From contig NZ_NSGJ01000006.1 in assembly GCF_002286775.1 (NCBI RefSeq), positions 62,001 to 126,000 of the forward strand: a stretch of 64,000 bases of DNA, written 5' to 3'. The position numbers and the translations under genes were made by a program. The stretch's first letter is position 1. Every line of letters starts with the position of its first letter. Positions 34,525-44,217 of this stretch are shown here, piece by piece. Source of the DNA: Myroides sp. N17-2. Lineage in GTDB: Bacteria; Bacteroidota; Bacteroidia; Flavobacteriales; Flavobacteriaceae. The notes beneath the pieces are model-generated. The model was not told the DNA's origin and ran no database searches. It saw only the letters and a program-made list of their open reading frames with translations.

Positions 34525-35283
34525 TTAAAACATCTTATCGATAATCTCTTGCCCATAGACTAAAGATACTTCTTCTACGAAAGACTGAAAGCTAAAGCTT
34601 GCTTCTTCGTTAGCGTTATCTGAGATTGTACGGATAACGATAAATGGAATATCAAATTCATAACACACCTGAGCTACTGCCGCACCTTCCATTTCTACGC
34701 ATAGTACTTCTGGTAGCTGTGCTTGCAAGTTGTTTTTTTGTTCTGAAGTAGAGAAGAATTGATCTCCACTCGCTATGGTACCAAAGTGAACATTAGGAGT
34801 TGTAATATTAAATTTAGCCAATTCATTAGCACTGATTAATTGGTGTAAATTCTCTAACCCAAACATCAGCTCTATGTGGTTAAGTGTCTCTTTAGACCAT
34901 TGCTCATCTGTATCAAAGTATGTTTTGCCTAATAATGGTATTTCGAATTTCGGTCTTAAAGGAGATGCATCCATATCATATTGTACTAGATTACTAGCGA
35001 CTACTACATCACCTACTTTCACGTTAGGATGTATTCCTCCAGCTACCCCTATAAAAGCTATACTATCTACTTTAAACTCTAAAATAAGAGTTGCTACTGT
35101 TGCAGCTGCAGCTACTTTTCCAATACGCGAATAGACTACCACTACTTTTTGGTTGTTGATGTAACCTTCATAGTAAGTACGGTTACCTATCTTTTGTTCA
35201 GTTTTATCTTTAAGTTGTGAGATTATTCCATTTACCTCTTGTGGAATAGCACCTAATATTCCTATCGTTTTATATGATGTCAT
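34525..35283 (-). CDS. mtnN: 5'-methylthioadenosine/S-adenosylhomocysteine nucleosidase
   Basis: Hydrolyses MTA and SAH to adenine and the thioribose compounds. The 252-residue protein opens IGILGAIPQEV with the catalytic glutamate, has FIGVAGGI near 75-82, and VEMEGAAVAQVCYEF followed by IRTISDNA, which hold the substrate-binding glutamate and the catalytic aspartate. It is slightly longer than the E. coli enzyme (232). Monocistronic. Confidence 0.95.
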   Translation of the reverse strand: MTSYKTIGILGAIPQEVNGIISQLKDKTEQKIGNRTYYEGYINNQKVVVVYSRIGKVAAAATVATLILEFKVDSIAFIGVAGGIHPNVKVGDVVVASNLVQYDMDASPLRPKFEIPLLGKTYFDTDEQWSKETLNHIELMFGLENLHQLISANELAKFNITTPNVHFGTIASGDQFFSTSEQKNNLQAQLPEVLCVEMEGAAVAQVCYEFDIPFIVIRTISDNANEEASFSFQSFVEEVSLVYGQEIIDKMF

Positions 35284-35790
35284 AATTGAATTGATATTTG
35301 ATGTTTCAAAATTACGAAATAAAGATTAACCTGTGTTTATCCAATAATTTGGTTACACTATCTATGTTTACATAATTAGAGCAATAAACTTGAGCATTCC
35401 TTGCTAATAACAACTTTTCTAAGCAGTATATCTCATAGATAGGGCAATGAATCTGCATTTGATAAGAAGAGAAATGGTATTTCATTTTAGTTATTACGAA
35501 AAATAGTATTTAGTGAGAGGGAGGTGTGTTTAGTTCATTTCTTTTTATATCTTGTGAAATACAGTGTAAAATAGATTGAAAAACTCGGAGTAAATCTTGT
35601 CAAATTATGATGTAGTATGTGATGCTGGAATGCTGTGTAGTCTATTTTAAATAAGATATTTAGGAAAAATAGGTTGTGAAAATCTTGTGTAATAAAAAAT
35701 TATTTAAGAGAGATGTAAAAATAGTATCTTTACAGCGAGTAAATAAATGCGATAATTCCCAAATGGGATTCAATATATAAAAATAAATAG
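35284..35790. other. Divergent intergenic region
   Basis: About 500 bases. The mtnN promoter lies at the left end. Near the right, TATCTTTA at about 35725 is a one-base variant of the -7 motif and may drive ricT. I see no hairpins or open frames between them. Confidence 0.5.
35307..35314 (-). promoter_or_regulatory. Promoter -7 element for mtnN
   Basis: Reads TAATTTTG on the minus strand, 23 bases before the start codon. Confidence 0.6.
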
Positions 35791-37407
35791 ATGGCTTGTA
35801 CAAATTGTTCAACAGATAAAGATAGTAGTGGGCTTCCGAAGGGATGCCAGAATAAAGGGACGTGCGGTACAGATGGCTGTAATAAATTAGCAGTTTTCGA
35901 TTGGTTGTCAAATATGGTTTATCCTACAGGCACTGAGATATATGATATAGTAGAGGTTCGTTTTAAGAACGGTAGAAAAGATTTTTATCGATACCCAAAA
36001 GAGATTAGTATCTCGATGGGAGATATCGTCGCTACGGAGTCTTCTCCAGGACATGATATCGGTATCGTATCATTAGTAGGGGAACTAGTAAAGGTACAGA
36101 TGAAAAAGAAAAGAGCTGATCCTAATGGAGAAGTTTTAAAGATATACCGCAAAGCAACTCAAAAAGATATAGATATCTGGCAAGAAGCTCGTAATAGAGA
36201 AGAGAAAGTTAAAGTTAAAGCTCGTGAAATGGCTATTGCTTTAAAGCTAGAGATGAAGATTTCGGATGTAGAGTTTCAAGGAGATGCTTCTAAAGCTACA
36301 TTTTACTACACAGCTAGTGAGCGTGTTGACTTTAGACAATTGATTAAAGATTTTGCTCGTGAGTTCAGTATTCGTATTGAGATGAAGCAGGTAGGTTTCC
36401 GTCAGGAGGCTGCTAGACTAGGAGGAATTGGATCATGTGGACGTGAATTATGTTGTTCTACATGGTTAACTGACTTTAGAAGTGTGAATACTTCTGCTGC
36501 TCGTTACCAACAGCTTTCATTAAATCCGCAAAAGTTAGCTGGACAATGTGGTAAGTTAAAGTGTTGTCTTAACTTTGAATTAGATACTTATTTAGAGGCA
36601 TTAAAAGACATGCCTGATTCTGATACGAAGTTAATGACTGTAAAAGGATTAGCTATATGTCAGAAGATAGATATCTTCAAAGGACAGATGTGGTTTGCAT
36701 ATATTAATAATTCTGCAAATTGGTATGTACTATCTACAGAGATGGTGAAAGAGATACTAGCGCTAAATAAGAAAGATCAAAAAGGAGAAGACTTAGAGAG
36801 CTATATGTTAGAAGTAGAGTCTGATGATATTGATTTTAACAACGCATCTGAACAAGATAGTGTGACTCGATTTGATCAGCCTAAACGCAAGAAAAAGCCT
36901 ACTCGTAATAAGAAGAAAGAAGGGGGAACGAAGGAGGGACAAGAGTCTCAAGCTCCGATAGCTAAGAGAGAACGACCTATAGGTAACGAAAATAGAAATA
37001 GACAAGGCAAACCTGGAGAACGTGATTCTCAGAACAAACAACAGGTGCGTAATCGAACTAAAAATAAACCTGAGGGAGCTAAAGATAATGAAGGTGATAA
37101 TGTAGCAAGACAGGCGACTACAGGCGATTCTAAGAATGTTCGTAAAGAACATAATGGAGGAGTTAAAGGTGAGAATAAGACACCAAGAGAACCAAGAGAG
37201 AATAGGGGGCCTAGAGAACCTAGAGAGAATAAAGGTCCAAGAGAACCTAAAGGAGCTCAACAAGAAAAAACTAAACCTGTAGATGGTGCTACTGAGGGAG
37301 GAGATACACCTAAGGCTAAACACCATAAGAATCGCCCAAACAGGAATAAGAATATAAAGAAAGATAATAACAACAATAGTAATAATTCTAATGCAGAGAA
37401 TAACTAG
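35791..37407 (+). CDS. ricT: RicT/YaaT-like PSP1 domain protein with basic tail
   Basis: Protein of 538 residues. An N-terminal cysteine cluster (CTNC, then GCQNKGTCGTDGC, residues 3-30) precedes a PSP1 domain (about 45-200). Further cysteine motifs RLGGIGSCGRELCCSTWL and AGQCGKLKCCLNF follow (about 208-265). In Bacillus, RicT with RicA and RicF binds Fe-S clusters and directs RNase Y; partners are not visible here. Residues about 360-538 are disordered, rich in K, R, N, E and G, with REPREN-type repeats. It overlaps gldH by 17 bases, and pbp1A follows. Confidence 0.88.
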   Translation: MACTNCSTDKDSSGLPKGCQNKGTCGTDGCNKLAVFDWLSNMVYPTGTEIYDIVEVRFKNGRKDFYRYPKEISISMGDIVATESSPGHDIGIVSLVGELVKVQMKKKRADPNGEVLKIYRKATQKDIDIWQEARNREEKVKVKAREMAIALKLEMKISDVEFQGDASKATFYYTASERVDFRQLIKDFAREFSIRIEMKQVGFRQEAARLGGIGSCGRELCCSTWLTDFRSVNTSAARYQQLSLNPQKLAGQCGKLKCCLNFELDTYLEALKDMPDSDTKLMTVKGLAICQKIDIFKGQMWFAYINNSANWYVLSTEMVKEILALNKKDQKGEDLESYMLEVESDDIDFNNASEQDSVTRFDQPKRKKKPTRNKKKEGGTKEGQESQAPIAKRERPIGNENRNRQGKPGERDSQNKQQVRNRTKNKPEGAKDNEGDNVARQATTGDSKNVRKEHNGGVKGENKTPREPRENRGPREPRENKGPREPKGAQQEKTKPVDGATEGGDTPKAKHHKNRPNRNKNIKKDNNNNSNNSNAENN

Positions 37408-37885
37408 TTATTTACTTGTATTAAGTGTTTTGGTATTGTCAAGTACATCATGTCAACAAGATAGTAAGATGTTATTTGATCAGTATCAAGAGACTTCAGG
37501 TACATGGGATAAGGATGATGTAAAAACATTTGTATACGACGTACAGGATACCGTACAGCGTCATAATTTATTTATGAACTTAAGGGTGAATAAGAACTAT
37601 CCTTATAGCAATGTATTCGTGATCTTTAAGATACATCAACCGAATTCGGATATTATGATAGATACACTTCAGTTCCAAATGGCTAAGCCAGATGGCACCT
37701 TACTAGGTAGTGGATTCTCTGATGTAAAGGAGAGTAAACTTGAGTTAAAAGAAGGCTACGTATTCCCTAAACCAGGTAGCTATAAGTTCTCAGTAGAGCA
37801 AGTAGTACGCGAGTTAGGAGAGGTAGATGGAGTTAACTCATTAAAAGGAGTATCAGAAGTGGGATTCCGAATTGAAAAACAGTAA
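37391..37885 (+). CDS. gldH: Gliding motility lipoprotein GldH
   Basis: Lipoprotein of 164 residues; the signal ends LSSTSCQQ (cysteine at 21). The pattern after it (MLFDQYQ, then NLFMNLRVNKNYPYSNVFVI) matches GldH, one of the lipoproteins needed for Bacteroidota gliding. It starts inside the end of ricT, so expression is coupled. The gene order ricT-gldH-penicillin-binding protein is, from recall, common in flavobacteria. Confidence 0.9.
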   Translation: MQRITSYLLVLSVLVLSSTSCQQDSKMLFDQYQETSGTWDKDDVKTFVYDVQDTVQRHNLFMNLRVNKNYPYSNVFVIFKIHQPNSDIMIDTLQFQMAKPDGTLLGSGFSDVKESKLELKEGYVFPKPGSYKFSVEQVVRELGEVDGVNSLKGVSEVGFRIEKQ

Positions 37886-37918
37886 CAGAACAAAAGAATT
37901 ATAAGTATTATTCATTTT

Positions 37919-40234
37919 ATGAATTCAGACAACAAAAACAAAACAGGTAAGAAACAGCCTAAGACAATGAAGAACTATTTAAAAATGTTTTGGATAGGCT
38001 TTTTCGGATTTGTAGCGGCAGTTATTTTCTTTTTCTTATGTGCGTCTTGGGGAGTTTTCGGTCAGATGCCTACGTTTGACGAACTAGAGAATCCAGCTAG
38101 TAATGTAGCGACAGAGATTATCTCGTCAGATGGAAAGACCATAGGTAAGTTTTATTTAGAGAATCGCGTGCCTATTAAATACGAAGATTTGCCAGAGTAT
38201 TTAGTTAACGCACTAATTTCTACAGAAGACGAACGCTTTAAGGAACACTCAGGAATTGATGCACGTGGAACATTGCGTGCGATTACATCAGTTGGTAGTA
38301 GCGGAGGAGCGAGTACAATCACGCAACAATTAGCAAAACTATTATTTCACGGAGAGGGATCTAGAAGTTTACCTAAGCGTATCACACAGAAAGCAAAAGA
38401 ATGGGTTATCGCCATTAAATTAGAAAGACAGTACACGAAAGAGGAGATTCTAACGATGTATTTAAATAAAGCTGATTTCGTTAATAACGCAGTTGGTATT
38501 CGTTCTGCTACTCGTATTTATATGGGTAAAGAACCTAAAGACCTAACAATAGATGAAGCGGCAATGTTCGTTGGGATGTTACAAAACCCAGCTTATTTTA
38601 ACCCTGTACGTCGTCCTGAGTTAGTTGAAAAGAGACGTAATGTAGTATTACACCAGATGGCTCGTAATGGATATATTACACAAGAGGAGAGTGAGAGGTT
38701 GCAAAAGAAACCTTTAACATTACACTTTACTCCTGAGAGTCACAGAGAGGGTATTGCAACATATTTCCGTGAATACTTACGTGACTATATGCGTCGTTGG
38801 GTGAAAGAGAATCCTAAGAAGGATGGATCTACTTATGACATCTATCGCGATGGATTAAAAATATATGTGTCTATAGACTCTCGTATGCAGAAGTATGGAG
38901 AAGAGGCTGTAGAAGCTCATATTGCTAACTTGCAGGAAGAGTTCTTTATCGATCAAAAGAATAATAAAATTGCACCGTTCTATAAGATTAATCAAGGAGA
39001 GGTTGATAATATTATGATGCGTGCGATGAAGACTTCTGAGAGATGGAGACAGATGAGTGAGCAAGGAAAGTCTGAGAAGGATATTATCAAGTCATTCGAT
39101 GTGAAGACAGAGATGCGTATCTTTAGTTGGAAAGGTGATAGAGATACTATTATGACACCTAAGGATTCTATACGTTATTATAAGCACTTCTTACAAGCTG
39201 GTATGATGGCTATGGAGCCACAAACTGGACATATCAAAGCTTGGGTAGGAGGAATTAATTATAAACACTTCCAATATGATCACGTAGGACAAGGAGCAAG
39301 ACAAGTAGGATCTACTTTTAAGCCTTTCGTTTACGCGACAGCTATTGAGCAACTACATTATTCGCCTTGTGATTCTATTATTGATTCACCATTTACTATG
39401 CCTAAAGGTAGATATGGGATTTCTAAGGACTGGAGCCCACAGAACTCTAATCGTTCTTACAGAGGTATTATGACACTTAAGCAAGCATTGGCAGGATCTG
39501 TTAATACGATTACGGCTAAGTTGATGGATAAGGTAGGACCAAAAGCAGTTGTTGATATGTGTAGAGATTTAGGAATATCAGCAGATGTACCACAGAGTCC
39601 AGCTATCGCATTAGGAGCTGTAGATATTACAGTAAGTGATATGGTAGCAGCATATAGTACATTCGCTAACCAAGGGGTCTATGTTAAACCGACGTTTATT
39701 ACTAGAATTGCGGATAAGAATGGTGTTATCTTATATAATGCTGTTCCTGAGACGAAAGATGTTGTGAGTAAAGATGTCGCTTATGCTATCATTAAGTTAT
39801 TAGAAGGAGTTACAGAGTCAGGATCTGGTGTTAGATTACGTACTACTTGGCAAGGGGCAGGATATAAGCGTGTGACAGGTCACCCTTATAAGTTCACTAA
39901 CCCTATCGCAGGTAAGACAGGTACGAGTCAGAATAACAGTGATGGATGGTTTATCGGTATGGTACCTAACTTGGCTACAGGTATATGGGTAGGTAATGAC
40001 GATAGAGCTGCTCACTTTAGAACAATGACTTATGGACAAGGAGCAACATTAGCGCTTCCTATCTGGGGTATCTTTATGAACAAGTGTTATGCTGATAAAG
40101 GATTGAATATTTCTAAAGCAGGATTCCCTGTGCCGGAGAATTTATCTATCAGAGTTGATTGTACAAGGATAGTACAGCCTGAGACAGATGATGTCACGGA
40201 AGGAGCACTAGATACAGAAGAATTTGATTTTTAA
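37919..40234 (+). CDS. Penicillin-binding protein 1A, bifunctional
   Basis: Peptidoglycan synthase of 771 residues. One membrane anchor (about 21-44) is followed by the glycosyltransferase 51 domain with ISTEDERFKEHSGID (catalytic glutamate, about 100-114) and the transpeptidase domain with the active serine in GSTFKPFVYAT, the SVN motif and KTGTSQN near 670. Length and motifs are complete. It follows gldH by 33 bases and ends the operon. Confidence 0.95.
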   Translation: MNSDNKNKTGKKQPKTMKNYLKMFWIGFFGFVAAVIFFFLCASWGVFGQMPTFDELENPASNVATEIISSDGKTIGKFYLENRVPIKYEDLPEYLVNALISTEDERFKEHSGIDARGTLRAITSVGSSGGASTITQQLAKLLFHGEGSRSLPKRITQKAKEWVIAIKLERQYTKEEILTMYLNKADFVNNAVGIRSATRIYMGKEPKDLTIDEAAMFVGMLQNPAYFNPVRRPELVEKRRNVVLHQMARNGYITQEESERLQKKPLTLHFTPESHREGIATYFREYLRDYMRRWVKENPKKDGSTYDIYRDGLKIYVSIDSRMQKYGEEAVEAHIANLQEEFFIDQKNNKIAPFYKINQGEVDNIMMRAMKTSERWRQMSEQGKSEKDIIKSFDVKTEMRIFSWKGDRDTIMTPKDSIRYYKHFLQAGMMAMEPQTGHIKAWVGGINYKHFQYDHVGQGARQVGSTFKPFVYATAIEQLHYSPCDSIIDSPFTMPKGRYGISKDWSPQNSNRSYRGIMTLKQALAGSVNTITAKLMDKVGPKAVVDMCRDLGISADVPQSPAIALGAVDITVSDMVAAYSTFANQGVYVKPTFITRIADKNGVILYNAVPETKDVVSKDVAYAIIKLLEGVTESGSGVRLRTTWQGAGYKRVTGHPYKFTNPIAGKTGTSQNNSDGWFIGMVPNLATGIWVGNDDRAAHFRTMTYGQGATLALPIWGIFMNKCYADKGLNISKAGFPVPENLSIRVDCTRIVQPETDDVTEGALDTEEFDF

Positions 40235-40246
40235 GAATGATATATT

Positions 40247-40276
40247 AAACGCCTTTTTTTAAAGGCGTTTTTTTTT
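40247..40276 (+). terminator. Terminator of ricT-gldH-pbp operon
   Basis: A 10-bp stem (40247-40256 with 40261-40270) around T4, followed by a T run. Confidence 0.9.
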
Positions 40277-40310
40277 GTATTTTTAGAAGCGTATTACTAA
40301 ACCAATAATT

Positions 40311-41012
40311 ATGATCAATAAAAAAGTAGCTGGTGTTAAAGAAGCATTGGCAGATATAAAAGATGGTATGACCATTATGCTAGGAGGGTTCGGCTTATGC
40401 GGTATCCCTGAGAATAGCATCGCTGAGTTAGTAGAGAAGAATGTGACTGGGCTTACGTGTATTTCTAATAACGCAGGAGTGGATAACTTCGGGTTAGGGC
40501 TATTATTACAAAAGCGTCAAATTAAAAAGATGATATCATCTTATGTAGGAGAGAATGCTGAGTTCGAACGTCAGATGTTATCAGGAGAGCTTGATGTAGA
40601 ACTGACACCACAAGGTACATTAGCAGAGAAGTGTAGAGCTGCTCAAATGGGAATCCCTGGTTTTTATACACCAGCAGGATATGGTACTGAAGTAGCAGAA
40701 GGAAAAGAAGTAAGAGACTTTAAAGGCAAACCGCATATATTAGAATTGGCATTTGAGGCTGATTTCGCCATCGTTAAAGCTTGGAAAGGGGATGAGGCAG
40801 GAAACTTGATATTTAAGGGCACAGCGCGTAATTTTAATGCTTGTATGGCTGGTGCAGCTAAGATAACAGTAGCAGAGGTAGAAGAGTTAGTACCTGCAGG
40901 AGAGCTTGATCCTAATGAGATTCATGTACCAGGTATCTTTGTTAAGCGTATTTTTCAAGGGAAAAACTACGAAAAAAGAATTGAGCAACGTACTGTTCGC
41001 ACTAAGAGTTAA
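40311..41012 (+). CDS. scoA: CoA transferase subunit A, first copy (consensus-like)
   Basis: Alpha subunit of succinyl-CoA:3-ketoacid CoA transferase, which moves CoA from succinyl-CoA to acetoacetate. The 233-residue protein has [15 protein letters not shown] (about 22-36), the family's glycine loop, and [17 protein letters not shown], the usual form of the second conserved loop. It is nearly identical to the next gene but keeps residues that look ancestral. No B subunit directly follows; the gap to copy two is 243 bases. A weak promoter-like TATTTTTA occurs at the same upstream position in both copies. Confidence 0.93.
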   Translation: MINKKVAGVKEALADIKDGMTIMLGGFGLCGIPENSIAELVEKNVTGLTCISNNAGVDNFGLGLLLQKRQIKKMISSYVGENAEFERQMLSGELDVELTPQGTLAEKCRAAQMGIPGFYTPAGYGTEVAEGKEVRDFKGKPHILELAFEADFAIVKAWKGDEAGNLIFKGTARNFNACMAGAAKITVAEVEELVPAGELDPNEIHVPGIFVKRIFQGKNYEKRIEQRTVRTKS

Positions 41013-41255
41013 TTGTTTTTTATAGTTAGCTTATGTGTGGTAGTGAATTGAATATGTCTTAAGCAGGATGTCCTTTACAGGGGAGCTTGTTTATCAATGC
41101 AGACTGCGATAGGTTGTAACATGTTGTGAGATAATATGTTAATTAATGGGTGTTTGATATAGTATAGTACTGTTTCTAAGGATGTGATCGTTAATGTGCT
41201 TTTTTTAAATGCATATATTTCGTATTTTTAGAAGTATATTATTAAACCAATTGTT
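41013..41255. other. Spacer between the two scoA copies
   Basis: 243 bases. The last 45 or so resemble the sequence just upstream of the first copy, showing that the duplicated unit included the promoter region. The rest has no recognisable feature. Confidence 0.6.
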
Positions 41256-41957
41256 ATGATCAATAAAAAAGTAGCTGGTGTCAAGGAAGCATTGATAGAT
41301 TTAAAAGATAATATGACTATTATGCTTGGAGGGTTCGGCTTATGTGGTATCCCTGAGAATAGTATCGCAGAGTTAGTAGAAAAGAATGTGACTGGTCTTA
41401 CATGTATTTCTAACGATGCAGGATTAGATGACTTTGGGTTAGGGTTGTTATTTCATAAGCATCAGATTAAAAAGATGGTATCATCTTATATAGGTGATAA
41501 TAAAGCATTTGAACACCAGATGTTATCTGGAGAGCTTGATGTAGAACTGACACCACAAGGTACATTAGCAGAGAAGTGTAGAGCTGCCCAAATGGGAATC
41601 CCTGGTTTTTATACACCAGCAGGATATGGTACAGAAGCAGCAGTAGGAAAAGAAGTAAGAGACTTTAATGGTAAGCCACATCTGTTAGAACTAGCATATG
41701 AAGCTGATTTTGCCATTGTTAAAGCTTGGAAAGGTGATGAAGCAGGAAACTTGATATTTAGGGGTACAGCGCGTAACTTCAATGCCTGTATGGCTGGTGC
41801 GGCTAAGATAACAGTAGCTGAAGTAGAAGAGTTAGTGCCTGCAGGTGAACTTGATCCTAATGAGGTTCATGTGCCTGGTATCTTTGTTAAGCGTATTTTC
41901 CAAGGTAAAAATTATGAAAAAAGAATAGAACACCTCACTGTTCGCACTAAGAATTAA
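41256..41957 (+). CDS. CoA transferase subunit A, second copy (diverged)
   Basis: Also 233 residues and clearly a tandem duplicate of the first. Changes cluster at about residues 55-90: SNNAGVDN becomes [21 protein letters not shown] becomes LFHKHQIKKMVSS, and GENAEFERQ becomes GDNKAFEHQ. The remainder is highly conserved and intact. This copy, not the consensus-like one, sits 20 bases before scoB and is probably co-transcribed with it. Confidence 0.92.
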   Translation: MINKKVAGVKEALIDLKDNMTIMLGGFGLCGIPENSIAELVEKNVTGLTCISNDAGLDDFGLGLLFHKHQIKKMVSSYIGDNKAFEHQMLSGELDVELTPQGTLAEKCRAAQMGIPGFYTPAGYGTEAAVGKEVRDFNGKPHLLELAYEADFAIVKAWKGDEAGNLIFRGTARNFNACMAGAAKITVAEVEELVPAGELDPNEVHVPGIFVKRIFQGKNYEKRIEHLTVRTKN

Positions 41958-41977
41958 TCACCTTTTAAAAGTAATTT

Positions 41978-42631
41978 ATGTTAGATAAAGTAGGAATTGC
42001 AAAACGTATAGCAAAAGAAGTTAAAGAAGGCTTCTATGTGAACTTAGGTATAGGTATCCCAACATTGGTAGCGAACTATGTACCAGAGGGAATAAATGTA
42101 GAGTTTCAGAGTGAGAATGGTATTTTAGGTATGGGACCTTTTCCTTTCGAAGGTGAGGAGGATCCAGATTTAATTAATGCGGGAAAGCAAACGATAACAA
42201 GTTTACCAGGAGCATCATTCTTTGATTCAGCAACAAGTTTCGGTATGATACGTGGTAAACATGTCGATTTAACGATCTTAGGAGCTATGGAGGTATCAGA
42301 ACAAGGTGATATTGCCAACTGGAAAATACCTGGTAAGATGGTAAAAGGTATGGGAGGGGCTATGGATTTAGTAGCTTCGGCAGAGAATATCATCGTAGCG
42401 ATGATGCATGTAAATAAAGATGGAGAATCTAAGATACTTAAAGAGTGTAATTTACCATTGACAGGAGTAAAGTGTGTTAAAAAGATAGTAACGGAGTTAG
42501 CTGTAATGGAAGTTACAGATAAAGGAATTAAACTATTAGAACGAGCTCCAGGAGTCTCTGTAGAAGATATTATTAAAGCAACAGAAGTAACATTAATAAT
42601 CGAGGGAGATATCCCCGAGATGAATATATAA
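41978..42631 (+). CDS. scoB: CoA transferase subunit B
   Basis: Beta subunit of 3-ketoacid CoA transferase, 217 residues. The catalytic glutamate that carries CoA is in FQSENGILGMGPFP (about residues 44-57). It must pair with either or both A subunits encoded upstream. The last base of its TAA stop is the first base of the 156-bp repeat copy C. Confidence 0.95.
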   Translation: MLDKVGIAKRIAKEVKEGFYVNLGIGIPTLVANYVPEGINVEFQSENGILGMGPFPFEGEEDPDLINAGKQTITSLPGASFFDSATSFGMIRGKHVDLTILGAMEVSEQGDIANWKIPGKMVKGMGGAMDLVASAENIIVAMMHVNKDGESKILKECNLPLTGVKCVKKIVTELAVMEVTDKGIKLLERAPGVSVEDIIKATEVTLIIEGDIPEMNI

Positions 42632-42786
42632 ACCCAGAATCAGCGTTAGACAATTACTACAAAGCAATTCTACTTCATAGCTTTTTCATTAGCTCTACAA
42701 CTATACTATAGTATGCTTGAATCACTAATTCAGACCTATTTTGTATAATTACTTTTCGTTTATTTGTCTATCGCATATTTTGGGAT
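42631..42786 (-). repeat. 156-bp inverted-end repeat, copy C (reversed)
   Basis: Exactly 156 bases, inverted relative to A and B. Its reverse complement begins ATCCCAAAATATGCGATAG and ends with GATTCTGGGTT. The central palindrome is preserved except for one end base. It directly abuts the scoB stop codon and is followed by a bidirectional terminator. Confidence 0.92.
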
Positions 42787-42795
42787 AAAAAATGC

Positions 42796-42823
42796 AAAAA
42801 AGACTCTTCGGAGTCTTTTTTTA
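42796..42823. terminator. Bidirectional terminator between scoB and the histidine kinase gene
   Basis: Stem AAAAAGACTC/GAGTCTTTTT around TTCG, with A and T runs on either side. Confidence 0.9.
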
Positions 42824-42849
42824 TGGGTATCAGTGATGAAATACGTGTA

Positions 42850-44217
42850 TTAGTTAGAATTTAAAGTAATAGTAAACTCAGTGCCCTTGTTTACTTCTGA
42901 GATAACAGTGATTGTTCCCTTGTGAAGGTCGATAACTTTCTTTGTTAAAGATAGTCCTATCCCGTTACCTTCTCTGTATTTGCCATTTTCACCTCTAAAG
43001 AAGGGTTTATAGATACTTTCTATATCTTCAGGACTCATGCCAAGACCTTGATCTGCTATCTTGATTATAATAGCTTTATTTAAGTTAGATACACTGACCT
43101 TTCCATGGTGGTTGTCAGAATATTTACATGCGTTTTCTAACAGATTAATAATCGCTACTTCTAGTAGGTAAGGATTAGCGTATGTTGTGACTAGTTCTTC
43201 ACTATCTATCTCTTCGTCTATTATAAAGCTAAAAGTGTAACCAGCGTTACTGCGTTGTATCTTTTGGCAGGCATCTAATATAACTTCATCAACACGTGTA
43301 GGTTTAAATACTATCTCTGTAGGATCGTAACTCGCCTTTGCAAAGTCTAATAAACTATTAGATAGTCTGACTAACTTTTTGGCATCTGATAGTGCATTCT
43401 CAATAGTTTTGATATAACTAGCATTATCTTGTTCTTTGGCCAGCGAAAGTTCTAACTCTGCAATTACTGCTGCTAGGGGAGTTCTAAGTTCATGAGATAT
43501 ATTAGAAACAAACTGTTTCTGTGAATCAAATGATTGTTCTAGTCTATCTAACATTGTGTTGAAGGTATTGCCAAGGCGACTAAGTTCATCTTGATCTCCC
43601 TCTCTCGTTATGCGCAAGTCTAAATTAGTTGCAGTGATATTGTTAATCTCTTCGTTCATTAGCTTTAAAGGACGCAAAACACGTTCTGCAAAAAAGCCAC
43701 CAACAAAATAGATAACGATTAGCGATATAATACTCAAGAATAGAATAGTCAAGAATAGATTATGTAGTTTAGTATAACCATATTGATCTAGTGCGATAGC
43801 TGTGATAATATAGTCTTTGTCTCCACTAGTGTAACGAATACCAATGACCTGCCATTCATCTTGAAACAAGTGAACTTTGCCTTTAGAGGCTATTTTATCT
43901 ATCATTTCTTGTGTCTCCTTGACACTGTCTACTTCTTCAGCATCGTGATAAAGTAGATTGAAATCTAGGTCATAAACAGCGACTTGTACTTCGTTAATTA
44001 CTTCATTATTATACTTGTAAATCTTGTGAAGAGTAGAAGACTTTATCTCTGTTTCTAGGTATAGTTTTGCTTTGGTGATGGCTTCCTTTTCTAGTTCTTC
44101 ATAGAATTCTACTTCTCTATTTTTAGAAGAAGACCAATACACTACTACTGCAAATATCAATAAGATGGAAGCAACTAATAGTGTGAACCAAAGGGTAAGT
44201 CTTGTTTTAATTCTCAT
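42850..44217 (-). CDS. Sensor histidine kinase
   Basis: Protein of 455 residues: membrane helices at about 8-27 and 158-182 flank a periplasmic sensor of about 130 residues. Then come HAMP (about 183-235), HisKA with FVSNISHELRTPLAAV (phospho-histidine near 246) and the ATPase domain with NLLENACKYSD, DQGLGMS and GNGIGLSLTKKV. It phosphorylates the response regulator encoded just upstream; the genes overlap by 11 bases. The signal is unknown. The layout resembles CusS/ArlS-type kinases. Confidence 0.93.
   Translation of the reverse strand: MRIKTRLTLWFTLLVASILLIFAVVVYWSSSKNREVEFYEELEKEAITKAKLYLETEIKSSTLHKIYKYNNEVINEVQVAVYDLDFNLLYHDAEEVDSVKETQEMIDKIASKGKVHLFQDEWQVIGIRYTSGDKDYIITAIALDQYGYTKLHNLFLTILFLSIISLIVIYFVGGFFAERVLRPLKLMNEEINNITATNLDLRITREGDQDELSRLGNTFNTMLDRLEQSFDSQKQFVSNISHELRTPLAAVIAELELSLAKEQDNASYIKTIENALSDAKKLVRLSNSLLDFAKASYDPTEIVFKPTRVDEVILDACQKIQRSNAGYTFSFIIDEEIDSEELVTTYANPYLLEVAIINLLENACKYSDNHHGKVSVSNLNKAIIIKIADQGLGMSPEDIESIYKPFFRGENGKYREGNGIGLSLTKKVIDLHKGTITVISEVNKGTEFTITLNSN

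Noticed and set aside
36808..37326. 172-codon frame on the minus strand opposite ricT
   Set aside because: Its sequence is the mirror of the low-complexity K/R/N/E tail of ricT (rich in S, F, L and R), as expected of a shadow frame.
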